Assembly (NCBI GenBank): GCA_949987705.1
Contig: OX465281.1
Span: forward strand, 178,884,516-178,948,515
From: Thereva unica
Taxonomy: Eukaryota > Arthropoda > Insecta > Diptera > Therevidae
Reading direction: 5' to 3'
Length of the DNA: 64,000 nt
Both the position numbers and the translations under genes were made by a program. Shown piece by piece: positions 48,871-60,600 of this stretch. Each line of letters opens with the position of its first letter. The stretch's first letter is position 1. The notes beneath the pieces were generated by a model. It searched no databases. It was not told where the DNA came from and saw nothing but the letters and a program-made list of their open reading frames with translations.

Positions 48871-49225
48871 AAATGCAAAAAAACTCCCTTTTTAGGGGTT
48901 CCGTGATAATTTAAATTATAATCAAAAACAATCCAATGAAATACATTTTTTGAAATACATACATATTTATTTTCAAAAGTGATTGATAAAATTTTATAAA
49001 AAATTGTTATTTTCAACTTTGTGCTTCAAATTTGAAGTAGCATTTGATAAATGGTTCACTTTTTTGCATTTTAATTTGCTCCTTTTAAAATTGGCTCCCT
49101 AAAAAATTGTATAGGACGAAGAAAACAGGCAGTTGGCTAGGAGACTATAAAGGGTGCCAATAACATACTCAAGTAGACTGGGTCTCGTTCAATTGCATGG
49201 GCAAAGCATCATTGGATGTGGTTGG

Positions 49226-49994
49226 CGGACTGCTTAGTAAAACAATACTCGCGTTTGGAATGGTCTATGCCTGTCTATGTCTATCCAAGCGTACATGCGT
49301 TGCATTCGTTGACAGATAATATAGAAGTGTGTGTATTGAAATGCGACCTGACGGAATATTCCGTGAATGGAATGCATGCCACACAAAGGTCGGGCTACTT
49401 TCAACTTTTTCTGCATTGACGCATTCGACGTAGCACACACCTGACGCACTCTCTTACACGACAAGCACATGCACCTTGCTTGCACTCGTTACTTAGATTT
49501 TCGGGCTATGTGCTATGAAAGCGGACGGAAAACAACCATGCAATTATGTGTCAGAGGAAATTCACCGCATATCATGGAACCTCTAAATGCAATTCATGTA
49601 CGCTTGTATATGTCATCATCTTACTTTCAGGAGGCGAATTTTTAGATTTTCATGTCTGAGACGGTAGCATTCATGCCTGTGGCGGGAGCGTGCATACCCG
49701 TGTGGCATGCGTAGTCAAGCATGTGTGCTATTAAGAAAATTAGCCAACAAAATTATTTTTACTCGGGTTATTAATACTTTAGGATTATCAATACTTCGCT
49801 AAATTAATAAAGTATGCATGCGAACGTACAAGAGTTAGATGGCTAAGTTGTAAAAATGAATGTAGTATTTTTATCAGAACCTTGGATGAAAAATGAAGAA
49901 TATGATGAGAACTTCGCTTAAGTTTTAACATTTCATGCAGGCATACCAAAAACGCTGTTATGATAAATCATGAAATGTGTGTGTAGGCAGATCT
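49226..49994. other. Unassigned stretch
   Basis: Moderately G+C-rich 49230-49700 with scattered GCATGC(G/A) motifs. No credible frame or paired ends. Confidence 0.4.
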
Positions 49995-50170
49995 ACTTCT
50001 TTAACGGCTCTACAACCGGGTCCGGTCCTGCCCTTTCGCAACTGTTCTCTCCACCGGTCCCGATTTTAAGCCGATGTCATCCAGTTTGACACCCCTAAGC
50101 TCTGAGCGTCCTGGTCTACGCCATCCTTCCAGCGGAGATTGGGTTTCCTTCGCTTTCGCATCCAATAGAT
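49995..50170 (-). pseudogene. C-terminal fragment of a LINE polyprotein
   Basis: On the minus strand the frame reads RKRRKPNLRWKDGVDQDAQS then LGVSNWMTSA and a stop. In several non-LTR polyproteins the RT C terminus has the pattern PxLRWxDxVxxDxxxLGVxNW. Its outer end, GGCTCTACAACCGGGTCCGG, recurs at 15056. Different from the RTE at 57660. Confidence 0.6.
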
Positions 50171-50585
50171 CTTACCGCAGATAACAGATGCGCGGCAGAA
50201 AATGGAGAAATATATTTTATAGTGGTTATTTATGTATCGCCGCATAAAATTTTTCCTGAAATAATGGAATTCATACATGAAGATCTCCACTTCCAAAGGC
50301 TCAAATTTATTAGGCCGAAACTTTAACGATATCCCCAAGATTTTGAGTGACGAATTCAATATTAATTTTTCATCAGAAACGACGCGTCCGAACTTTGTGG
50401 ATGAAGGGGAAAGTGAAGATGATAAGAGGTACCACCCTACTTCTATCTTCATCCACAAAGTGCTCGAGGAACATTCCTGGGAGCGAAGTGTCTAAACAGA
50501 CAAAAGTACCACGACATATGGAACCTTACTTGAGGCAGTTTTTACGCGATTCTTAGACCAGTTTCAATCAAAAATATTTCAGTTA
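50171..50585. other. Unassigned stretch with overlapping open frames
   Basis: Frames on both strands (for example 50066-50458 minus, 50277-50495 plus) are open by chance or by decay. None matches a family I know. Confidence 0.3.
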
Positions 50586-52527
50586 TCTATATAAATATAA
50601 TTGGAGTGTCTGTCTGTAATTTCAAAATAATTATGTTTTTTTAAGTTTTTTTGGTTATTTACATGTAATTAAAACAAAATCCACTATTTTTAAAATTTTT
50701 GTCTGTCTGTATGTCTGTCTGTTTGGCCGCGGTAATCTCGGAAACGGCTGGGCCGATCGGGATGGGACTTTCACTGGAAGATTCAGTATTTTTGCGAGCA
50801 TGTTTTAGGCTATTTATATACACGGTATATTAGCTCTCTATCTGTATGTATGTATGGATGTATGGATGTATGTATGTAGACAAAACTTAAAACTTGATTT
50901 TGACCCACTTCCATATAACCGTTCAACTTCAAATTTTGCACATATATTTAGTTCGGGTGACAATGTAATCTGACCCCGACATGGGTATCAAATGAAAGGG
51001 GATGATAATTAGAGTACAATTACCTATTTTTTGTCATTATAAATTCAAAATGGCGATCAACTATGCCGGACTCACCTTTTCTTTACAACCCACTCGATAT
51101 GGGTACCAAACAAAAGGATATGACAAGTAGAATACTATTACCTGAGCGGTGTCATTCAAATCTATCTATCTATATAAATGTAAATGGCGTGTCTGTCTGT
51201 GATTTAAAAATATAGTTCTGTTTCATATGGTTATCGATCTTCTATCTATCTATCTATCTATCTATATAATTATAATTGGAGTGTCTGTCTGTGATTTCAA
51301 AACCCATTTTTAAAATTGTTGGCTGTATGTATTGCAATGGGAATTTCACAAAAAGATTTAATACTTTTGCGGCCATATTTTAGGCGAATACGACTATCAG
51401 ATACGATTATCGGTACCGACTATCGTGTCCGACTACCGGGTTACTTTTTAGTCTAACCTATAGGAGAAGGAAAGCAAGTGATCATTCGAATTGTATACTT
51501 GACAGACCTGTATCTAAATATCTAGATATTCCAAAAAATATCCTGATCGTTTTATAGGAAACATTCACGGAACAATCGATATTTAAATAGGCTCTTTCAG
51601 GTCTACAATTGCAATGATAAAAAGTTTGTACTCTATCAGGGATATATTTTTCCCGATTATCGCCTTCGGTTTTTCAGTCTGATCCGACAGTAGAATAAGG
51701 TTTCGAAAGGCAGCCATCGATATTTATTATCGGCCTTGAAAATACTACTCCTTCTGAAACTTCGACTCTTTTAAAAATGACTTCCACTTTTTGACTTTCC
51801 TCGCTATGAAGGATTTTTATTGATTGTAATAATAGGTACGCATTCTTTCTGATTCTGGCTTCTTTTTCACTCGAAAAAAAAAAATTATTTTGTTGATATA
51901 CATATACTAGCGAGCCGTAATTGGGATTCCATTTTATAGAAATAAAGAAGTATGCATAGCAAAGGGAACTTCCAAAACCTCAATTTCAGTAGACAATTTA
52001 CAATATTAAAAAAGGAAACCGCAAACAATGTAAATACAAAAGTCGCATGCCATATTATCCTACAAGAGAAATTAGGTAAACAGGTGAATGTTCAGGCATT
52101 GTTTTGGGTAGAAAATTCGGCCTTCCAGGAATGGCAATAAAAAAACGAGTACCTGTTTTTTATGACGGGTTAAAAAGAAGTCTATGAATAGGATATTTAA
52201 AACAAGGTTCTGCCAATTATTGTAACGGTACACTTTAAAGGAAGCTAGAGTATTTCATTGAAAACTTTAGTCTTGAAGAAGGCTTTGAATGATCGAGTTT
52301 TGTTTCGTAACGAAGTGATTTTGTGACGAAGCAGTTTAACCTTGGTTATAGAAAAAAAATTGTTTTAATTGATTTGGTGATTTAGCGTGAATTTATTGAG
52401 ATAATTTTGAATTTTATTTTTTTCCCAATCTGTGATTTTTTAAATTAAAGTGGAAATTAATAAGTGTAAATAAGAGATATCTGTGAAAATTCGAGTAGGC
52501 GTTGCAAGGCACGCGGGTTTTTGCTAG
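50586..52527 (+). mobile_element. Non-autonomous Helitron 3, with three 5'-like ends
   Basis: Starts TCTATATAAATATAATTGG after A and ends GGCACGCGGGTTTTTGCTAG before T, with the terminal G+C stem TTGCAAGGCACGCGGG. Two more 5'-like starts occur at 51169 (TCTATATAAATGTAAATGG) and 51261 (TCTATATAATTATAATTGG), each followed by GTGTCTGTCTGT(G/A)ATTT. TCTA and TGTA/TGTC microsatellites lie at 50701-50722, 50840-50878 and 51161-51262. No helicase frame. Confidence 0.72.
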
Positions 52528-52762
52528 TTATAAAATATTTTCTTTGTTTTAAGGTTTTAATGTAAATAAGAATTCATAAATATTGATATTTTCAAATTGT
52601 ACTTGTATCAAATACGTCAGTAGACTCGTCACTATACGTTGGCCTGACTTTTCTGATAGCATAGTATATGTGTATATCCACCAGACTTTCCACTATTTTT
52701 ATTGCATATTACTAGCTGTTGGGCACCAAAGTTGTATTGTATAGTGTGGTTTTAAGAACACT

Positions 52763-53795
52763 CATATTTTTTTAAGTGACAGTGCTAAGCTCAGGACTCA
52801 CCTTTTGTACTACTAGTCCGTTATGTAGTTTTTCACGTCATGATGCCATGTCCAGCAGTAAGATTAGTATGGAGGGAATAGGTTAGGGGCTCAGGTTGGT
52901 GTTGAAGAAGGTGGTGATGAACTCTGCATTGGAGCTCTTGGATGTTGTAGGAGCTCGGAAATGCTGACTGTGAGAGATTATTCCACAGACGAGTTGTTCT
53001 ATTTGCAAACAATTTCCTATCTTGTGGAGTGCGTGAAAGGGGGAGATGCAGGCAGGTGGAGGGAATGAGACGAGTGGGCTAATCTGGTGTTGCGGGTATA
53101 AGATTGCCGTGGAGGCAGGAGACCGTCGATGGAGCAGTCTCTATGATAGCAGCGATAAAATTTTGTCAGTACTGCTACATTCCTAAAGTGGCACAAAAGG
53201 GGTCGATGGTGGAGCAAACGGTGTCGTCATCGTAAGAGTAACGCAGACTACCGTCTTCAGCGAAGCTGAGGAGTGGGTTGGAGGGGATTTAAAGTAGTTC
53301 ATTTATAAAAATAAGAATTAGGGCAGGTGATAAAATTTACCCTTGGGGACCCGCGCAGAGATCGGGCGGGATGCGGATTTGACGCCATTCAATACTACCT
53401 TGATTGAACGGTTGGAAAGGAAACTCTCGATCCACTTCTGTAGAAGTGGGTCGTCTCCAATAGCTTTGAGTGTAGTTAACAGGGCTGAGTGCCAAACTCT
53501 ATCGAAAGCCTTAGAGATATCCAGAGCAACCAGACTAGACTCACCAGATCCATGCAGACTTCGGCTGAGGTGTTCTGTAAGTCAAACTAAAAGATCGCCA
53601 GTGGATATTTTTGCCAGAAGCGCTACTGTCTGTCTTTTATGAATAGGTTGGATTCTAGATATTCCATAAGTTGATTATCGTCTCCATGGTTTTGGAGAGA
53701 GTAGAAGTAATTGCTATAGGGCGGTAGTTGGAGGGAAGGCTGGAGTAATCCTTTTTCGGTATTATCCGATTTGGTCCTAAGGGACCTTACCGCCA
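52763..53795 (-). pseudogene. CR1/Jockey-like LINE, 3' half, minus-strand copy
   Basis: Inverse of the family at 39388-40575. The tail (CTTAAAAAAA, then inverse of GTGAGTCCTGAGCTTAGCAC) is at 52771. The frame VAVLTKFYRCYHRDC...PRQSYTRNTRLAHSSHS is at about 53190-53030, and further 5' the RT motif region with an NYRPIAIT-like box at about 53720. Stops and shifts throughout. Confidence 0.78.
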
Positions 53796-54093
53796 AAAGG
53801 CAACAAAGATCCGTTTGTTTTTGTATGTTCTTCTTAAGTTCTCGTGAGCGCCTGCCAGTATGACATACACCTCTGCCTGATAGACAGTTGCTACGGAGCG
53901 TATGGTTATCGCTCCTCTGAATTTGGGGCGTTCACTCCAGATTTCGGGGCGTATTTTAGGAGAAGTCTAGGTTTTCGTGTCTCGTATGTGTTCGGTGGCT
54001 CAAATTTTGAGATCTTAAAGGACATGCAGTTCTATAGCACCCCCACTTCCGGAATCTCCTTTATACTGTAGGGACATCGTCCCACTACTCACC
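53796..54093. other. Unassigned stretch between LINE and hAT MITE
   Basis: Open frame 53844-54071 without a recognisable domain. It could be a further 5' part of the LINE in diverged form. Confidence 0.3.
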
Positions 54094-54517
54094 CAAAGTC
54101 TAGAAATTAACAAGGCTTTCATCTTCATATGGTTAATGAGTGAAAGGCGAACAGCTGCATGCACAAGTTTTTCAAATGACGATGTCAGGCTATCAGAGAG
54201 AGAATGCAACATTTTTATACGCGCTGGAATACAACCATAAGTCGGAAAATTTTATGAGTTTCTATAGGGATAATGTTGATGTGTTTGTGCATATTTGCTC
54301 GTTTGTTTTGATGATTTATATTTTGACAGCTGATTCAATTATCTTTCCTTTTCTGTTCTGCATACTTTACCGTAAAAACAGAATCTGGCTTTGTCTCGCT
54401 GAATTCACGAAGTATGCGTTGGGTTTTGCTCAGCAGTGATGTTCATATATGCACGCACACAATCAACGGTCGGAAATTTTTGTATGAAGATGAAAGACTT
54501 GTTATTACTAGACTTTG
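54094..54517. mobile_element. hAT-type MITE, family 2, copy 2
   Basis: CAAAGTCTAGAAATTAACAA ... CTAGACTTTG-type ends, same family as 34715-35140 but in the opposite orientation. The 8-bp repeat TACTCACC flanks it exactly (54086-54093, 54518-54525). Confidence 0.88.
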
Positions 54518-54525
54518 TACTCACC

Positions 54526-55048
54526 TATTACTTGACTGCAAAAAACTTTGCACAAAGCATAGCCTACTTGCATCAAGTAATAAAAAAATAGGAAACAATA
54601 AATTAATTAAATTAATTAGTTGTCGAATGTCAGTTTATGAAAAAGCTTACGTGAAAGAAAAATATAAAAGTTTCTAATATAAAAAGTTATTGTATAAACT
54701 GGATATAAAAAGATATTTAATATAGGAGTTATTGTTGTATAAAGTAATTATAAAAATAAAAATGTGGAATAACGTGTTATAAAAATAAAATATGTTGTTA
54801 GCGTGTTAACGAATAATTGTTTTAATGGTTACACGCCTCGAGTAATCCAACAATACCGTTGATTATTATAAAATGTCCTCGCCCAACCAGCGCACAGATA
54901 ATTTATGAAACTTTTAAACGCCTTTCTGTGTAACCACACTAAACCCACTCATGGTGGATGGTTCAGTACATGGTTCTTCGTTGTAGACTCCATGCGGATC
55001 CGCAAGCTTTGCAACAGGCTCACAGGGGCCTGCTTTTTCAACTCATCA
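54526..55048. other. Gene-free stretch
   Basis: A+T-rich to 54850, then mixed. No frame or ends recognised. Confidence 0.4.
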
Positions 55049-55056
55049 GAGTATAC

Positions 55057-55505
55057 CACTGACATATAGTAATAGACTGCTAAATGAGCAAAATCCCATA
55101 CAAAAAAATGACACCAAAAACTATTCCTGCCTCGCTCCCACGTTAAATCCCAATGAACTGTAATCGTCAGCGCATGTCAGCGATATAAACATAATTAGAA
55201 AAAAATAGACAGGTATAGATTTCGTTCTTCTGTCTCACTCTTGAGCTATTTTGAAAACTTCGTTAAACAGGGGAAATAACGGTCACGGTTTTGGAATAAA
55301 TACATTTACTTAATGAAAAAACTGCTAATAAATAAAAATGAGTGATGGAAATTTATTTCCGTTAATTATAACAAACATCTTATCACTTATTTTCTCCTAA
55401 ATTTGAAGAAAATTTTTTTGTTTGCATAAAAAAGGTTTTCTATTTCTGGAGAAAAATGGTGCCATTCAGCATCGTCAATCAGCAGTCCATTACTATATGT
55501 CAGTG
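55057..55505. mobile_element. hAT-type MITE, family 1, copy A
   Basis: 449 bp with ends CACTGACATATAGTAATAGA and the inverse of CACTGACATATAGTAATGGA. The 8-bp repeat GAGTATAC flanks it (55049-55056, 55506-55513). Its right duplication abuts the left duplication of copy B with no base between. Confidence 0.88.
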
Positions 55506-55521
55506 GAGTATACACGTAGAC

Positions 55522-56027
55522 CACTGACATATAGAATGGACTGCTTATGAGAAATTTTTCATGGCACCAATTTGTTCCATAGGCTAAAAACCTTTTTTCA
55601 CTCCATGTAAACACCGGAATCACTTTTGAAATTTACATTTTTTTAAATACGTACTTAAAACATTAAAACAACACAAATATTTTGTTTAAAAAAATTAATA
55701 AACACTATTTTCACTTTTTCACCTTTGAAAATGCCTTTTTTTTTCTTTAATTTGAAAATTTTATGTGTATCTGATTTAAGTTCTTAACGCCTGTTTTAGC
55801 AACTGACATTCTGTATGTCAAAATCCGGGGGCTTATGGGGAAAAGAGCAAAAGATATAAACATCACTATACCCGTCTATTTTTTTCTAATTGATTTAACC
55901 TGATTTTATTTCTGAGTGCTTCTGTCAGTTTGGGGGCTTATGGATGAGCGAGCGACTATACCTTTTTGGTGCCATCAGTTTGTATGGGAATAATTGCTGA
56001 TGAGCAGTCCATTTCTATATGTCAGTG
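55522..56027. mobile_element. hAT-type MITE, family 1, copy B
   Basis: 506 bp with ends CACTGACATATAGAATGGAC and the inverse. The 8-bp repeat ACGTAGAC flanks it (55514-55521, 56028-56035). Non-coding interior. Removing both elements restores GAGTATACACGTAGACC. Confidence 0.88.
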
Positions 56028-56382
56028 ACGTAGACCTTCTAACTGAGGTTGAAATATAGGGTAAATTCTAAGTATTTGGTAGTATTTGGTTTGATGTGAA
56101 AACCTTATAGTTCTACCCGTGAGTGTGGATTCGGCCAGGGAGTGATTAGGTCCTTATCCTCCGGTACCAGAATGAGATAAACACCGCTTGCTCCACGGGG
56201 CTTATACAGGGTGTATGTGTATAAACTAAGTTTACAAAACGACCGACTATGATATATTTTCACAGTGTTTACACCCTGTATAGTTGTAGTAAAGACAACG
56301 AAGACAAAAAATGCCCAATAAAGGAAAAGAACAAACACTGTGACACGATATTTTTATAGATATAGACAAAAATCGCGTGTTA

Positions 56383-56972
56383 AGCCTCGGCCACGATACG
56401 AGCGGCGAGCGGCGATTCTGAGCTTTATGTTTGTATAGTTTTATATGGAAAACGCTTGAATCCGGCCACGATACGAGCGGGGAGCGGTGAGCGGCAGAGC
56501 GGCAATACTGAAGTGCCGCTCGCCGCTAATCCGAGACATTAAATTTTTTTGGTGCCGCTCGCCGCTCTGTTATTATTTTGTTGTAGCAATGGAAAAAAAG
56601 TGTAAAAAAATATTGTAAAAGATGGCTTATCTTGCCCAGAATGTAATTAAAGGTTTCAATTGACATTTTCGTGTATTCGAAAACACGAATTTTATCTTTT
56701 CTTAACCCGAAAGATGGATGGTGATATTCACCAAACCTTCTTCTTCGCTCGTTAATGGGATGCCCTCCATATTTCCTATTATAAATTAATTTATTGAGAA
56801 TACGCCTTTTCAACAAAATATTATCACTTAAACTTCATACTTTTAGCATATCTTCCGGAGATAGCTTTTTTACTACTGAACAAGTCGAATCGCCGCTCGT
56901 ATCCTGGCCACCACCGCTCTGCCGCTCGCCGCTCACCGCTCGCCGCTGGCCGCTCGTAACGTGGCCGAGGCT
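56383..56972 (-). mobile_element. PIF/Harbinger element with transposase remnant, TTA duplication
   Basis: 590 bp with ends AGCCTCGGCCACGATACGAG and an imperfect inverse (CGTGGCCGAGGCT), flanked by TTA on both sides (56380-56382, 56973-56975). Dense GAGCGGCGAGCGGCG/CGCCGCTC repeats lie inside both ends. On the minus strand, 56526-56816 encodes RRRRFGEYHHPSFGLRKDKI then a YTKMSIETFNYILGKI stretch, the N-terminal pattern of Harbinger transposases (FGEYH...D..RF..Y.RMS.ETF). The catalytic domain is deleted. Confidence 0.82.
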
Positions 56973-57295
56973 TTAAAGTGCTTGTTACCGAACTCCTCCG
57001 ACCGATTTTTATGAAATTTTTCGTGTATATTTGGTAGGTCTGAAAATAGCTCGTAGGCTATTTTTTATACCTTTAACCAAAAGAAACATAACAGAATTTT
57101 CACTTTATTTTAGTTTCAATAGCTTCATAGCCTACCTATTGGTTGATAGCTTGTAAATGTAAAATTTTCATTAAATTGAATCATTCCATTTAATGAAAAT
57201 GTCAAATTTACGCCGCTGTCAAACAATAGGTAGGCCATGACGATACTGAAACCAAACTGAAATGAAATAAGGAATATAGTTAAGTATACTATAGA

Positions 57296-57545
57296 TCCAT
57301 GGCGGCCGTCTCAAAAGGGCGGATTTCCACTTTCTTCACAACCCCCTGGAGACGGATATCAAATAAGAGGGTATGATAAGTAGAATGCAATAAGCAATAA
57401 AGTATACTCAATATACCGTCGGATCTATGGCGGCCGTCTGAAGAGGGCGGATTACCACTTTCTTCACAAACCCCTCGTCATGTGTATCAAACGAAAGGGT
57501 ATGATAAGTAGAATATAATAAGCAATTTAGTATATACAATATACC
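57296..57545 (+). repeat. Two 125-bp tandem units
   Basis: Units start near ATGGCGGCCGTCT and contain AGGGCGGATT.CCACTTTC, TTCACAA.CCCCT, GGTATGATAAGTAGAAT and a TATAC-rich link. Related text is found in Helitron 3 at about 51050-51140 (TATGACAAGTAGAATAC), so this is probably the interior of a Helitron. Confidence 0.65.
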
Positions 57546-57659
57546 TTTACATCGGCCGTCTCAAGACCCATGTACCCGTTCTTTGAGGCACTTCATCTGT
57601 GTAAAATTCATATCCCGAAAATATCAAGTCAATGGATGGTTTTTATTGGCTACTATTGG

Positions 57660-60600
57660 GGGGCGAACGGCTAACAAAGACCTTGGAAAGTGGTAGCACC
57701 CAATTTGTCACTTCTGCCAAGACCCGAGAAAAGTCACTGCAGACGAACACCTAGCAGACCTGTTAGCAAGTCCTAATCCCACCTCCCCGCGGTGCCCTCT
57801 GGGGTACTTCTTCGGAAGGAGCTAGCGGGAGACGGGCGAATGGCGAGCTCTCTGCGCCACAAAACAGAGTTTTAAGTCGGTTGGGCTGAGGGTTAGCAAC
57901 CCGCTCCCATAAAAAACACCATTGCTACGAATCGGCAAACAATGCCTCGCAACCGGACGGACAACACGACGACGACCTTTGCTTTTCGAACAAGGACACG
58001 AATCGGATCATGGTATGTGAGAACACTGCTGGCTGAGGGACGGCTGGATGAAGTCCTCAACGAGATGAATCGATATAAAATCAAGATCATGGGACTTAGC
58101 GAGACCAGATGGCCCGATGCGGGGGAACATATTTGCCCAAACGGTGAGTCCTTCTTATATTCTGGTAGAAACGAAACTGAAAGCCGTAGGAGTGGCGTTG
58201 GCGTAATACTCACCAAAGAAGCCACCGGTTTTTGTACCGGTTTTTGAGAGGATTATTACCGTGCGCCTGCGTACCAGACTAAGAAGTACTACGGTAGTCC
58301 AATGCTATGCTCCAACTGAAGACGCAGAAGATGACATCAAGGACGAGTTCTATATGCGACTGAATGAGGTTTTTCGCTCTATTCCAAGGGGAGACATCAT
58401 TGTCTTAATGGGTGACTTAAACGCTCAGATCGGCCGTAACAACACCGGCCTTGAACACACAATTGGAAACCAAGGCCTAAAAGCCAAGTTACCAATAACA
58501 ATGGGTGAGCTTTTCGTTGACTTTTGTAGTTCCCACCAACTCATGGTAGGTGGAACTTACTTTTGTCACAAGAAGATACACAAAGAGACCTGGGTATCGC
58601 CCGATGGTAGAACGAGAAATCAGATAGATCACGTGGCCGTCAGCCGCAGATGGAGAACTATTCTTGAGGATGTCAGGAGTTTCAGGGGAGCGGATACTGG
58701 AAGCGACCACCATTTGGTTGTAGCAACTATTCGCCTTAAAATCGCCGCAATCAGAAACGTGCAACATGATGCTAGAACCCGTAGACAGTTTAACGTAGAC
58801 CTTCTGCGGGAGAGCGTTGAAAAGCGGGAATTCGTTGGAAACTTTGAAGAATTATTAAACCAGCAAACCGTTTCTGACGACAAAAATATTGAGGAATTGT
58901 GGAGTACGACAAAGGGCGCGATATTGACGGCTGCGGAAACAAGCATCGGTTATGTCCAAAGAAACCAGCAACACTGGATCTCGGACACAATCTGGCAAAA
59001 AATAGAACGCAGAAGGGCCCTCAAAAATAGCGTAAACTCCACAAACGGCCCGGAAAGACGTCACCAATTAGAACGGGAATACTCCCAATTACACGGGGAG
59101 GTTAAGAGAAGTGTCCGGCGTGATAAAAGGCAGCAGATAAGCGAGCTCGCAGAAAAAGCGGAAAACGCGGCAAACACAGGCAACAGTAAGGTGCCGTACC
59201 AAATCACTAAACAGCTCTCGGGAAAGCACTCTACTAAGAATCACCACCCGGGCCCCATCCAACACGGAAATAGTAACCGCAATTCATGCGATGGCCAATG
59301 GTAAAGCATCTGGGAAAGATGGTATCCCGCCAGAATTGTTGAAAGCCGACTCAAGCCTCATAGCAGATGCGCTTCTGCCAATCCTAGAAATAGCATGGAA
59401 CACCTGTACCTTTCCGGAGGATTGGACGGAAGGTATCATAGTCAAAATACCAAAAAAGGGGGACCTAACAATATGCGACAACTGGAGAGGCATCTGTTTA
59501 CTATCTACAGTGGGCAAAATTTTGTCCCATATATTACTATCTAGGATAAGTGAGGCAGTTGACCGAACGCTTAGGAGGCAGCAGGCCGGATTCAGGAAGG
59601 GCCGCTCCTGTATTGATCATATTAACACCTTGAGAATAATAGTGGAGCAGTCTACTGAATTCCGATCCCCCCTTTACCTTGCTTTCGTAGATTATGAGAA
59701 AGTGTTCGACTCGGTCAACAGGAGCTTTATATGGCAGGCACTACGGCGACGTGGATTGCCTGATAAAATAATAGAATTGATAAAAGCAAAGTTCTCCATA
59801 ATGGAAAATTATCCGACAGCTTTGAGGTGAGCTCAGGAGTACGACAAGGATGCCTACTTTCGCCATTACTATTTCTTATAGTAATAAATGACATCCTTGT
59901 CGGCGCTCTAGATAAATCGCACAGGCGGCATACAATGGGGTTTGGTAGACCGCCTGAAGGACCTCGACTACGCCGATGATTTCTGTTTGCTGGCCCACAG
60001 ACACCAGGACCTCAAAAACATGTTGAACAATTTGGCAACAGAAAGTAGTCCAGCAGGCTTAAGGCTAAATCCAACTAAAACTAAAGAAATGCGGATAAAT
60101 GCAAACACCATTGAACGGACAGCGCTGAATAACCGTGACGTGGAACTGGTAAATAAATTCTGCTACCTCGGTAGTGTTATTACCGAAAATGGTGGGGCAG
60201 AAGAAGACGTAAGTTCCAGAATAAACAAAGCACGAGGCGCATATGCATGCCTGTCCCACATATGGAGATCAACGGAGATCTCAACTAACACCAAATTGCG
60301 GCTGTTCAACTCCAACGTTAAGGCAGTTCTTTTGTACGGTTGCGAAACATGGAAAGTCACCCAACTCATAACAGGGCGCCTACAAGTCTCCATCAACAGA
60401 TGCCTTCGTCGTTTCCTAAAAATCCGCTGGCAAGATAGAATTTCAAACGAAGAACTTTGGCGCCGTGCCGGCCAAGAAAGGATAGACGACCAAATCAGAC
60501 GAAGGAAATGGAATTGGGTTGGCCACACCTTGCGACGCGAAAACGAAAATCTAGCCAAACAGGCCCTTGACTGGAATCCGCAAGGTTCCCGTCGAGCAGG

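Larger units (their letters stand above)
47180..49225. repeat. Interior of the 6265-8486 element, second copy without arms
   Basis: Collinear with about 6495-7810: GAAGTAAAA.TTCTTTAGGG, ACGTTTGCTT.AAAAAATTT, CTCGGGGCTGTGTGTGCAA, CTGCCTTACTGCATA, TTTTCTGGCATGT, ATAATCAAAAACAATCCAAT, CTCAAGTAGACTGG. It lacks the inverted arms at both ends and is split by a MITE at 47734-48870. Confidence 0.75.

Noticed and set aside
53343..53642. 99-codon plus-strand open frame
   Set aside because: It is the antisense of a LINE reverse-transcriptase segment on the minus strand.
56105..56338. Minus-strand frame with hydrophobic start
   Set aside because: Lies between MITE copy B and the Harbinger element, shows no domain and contains palindromic text (ACACCCTGTATA/TACAGGGTGT), so more likely another decayed repeat.
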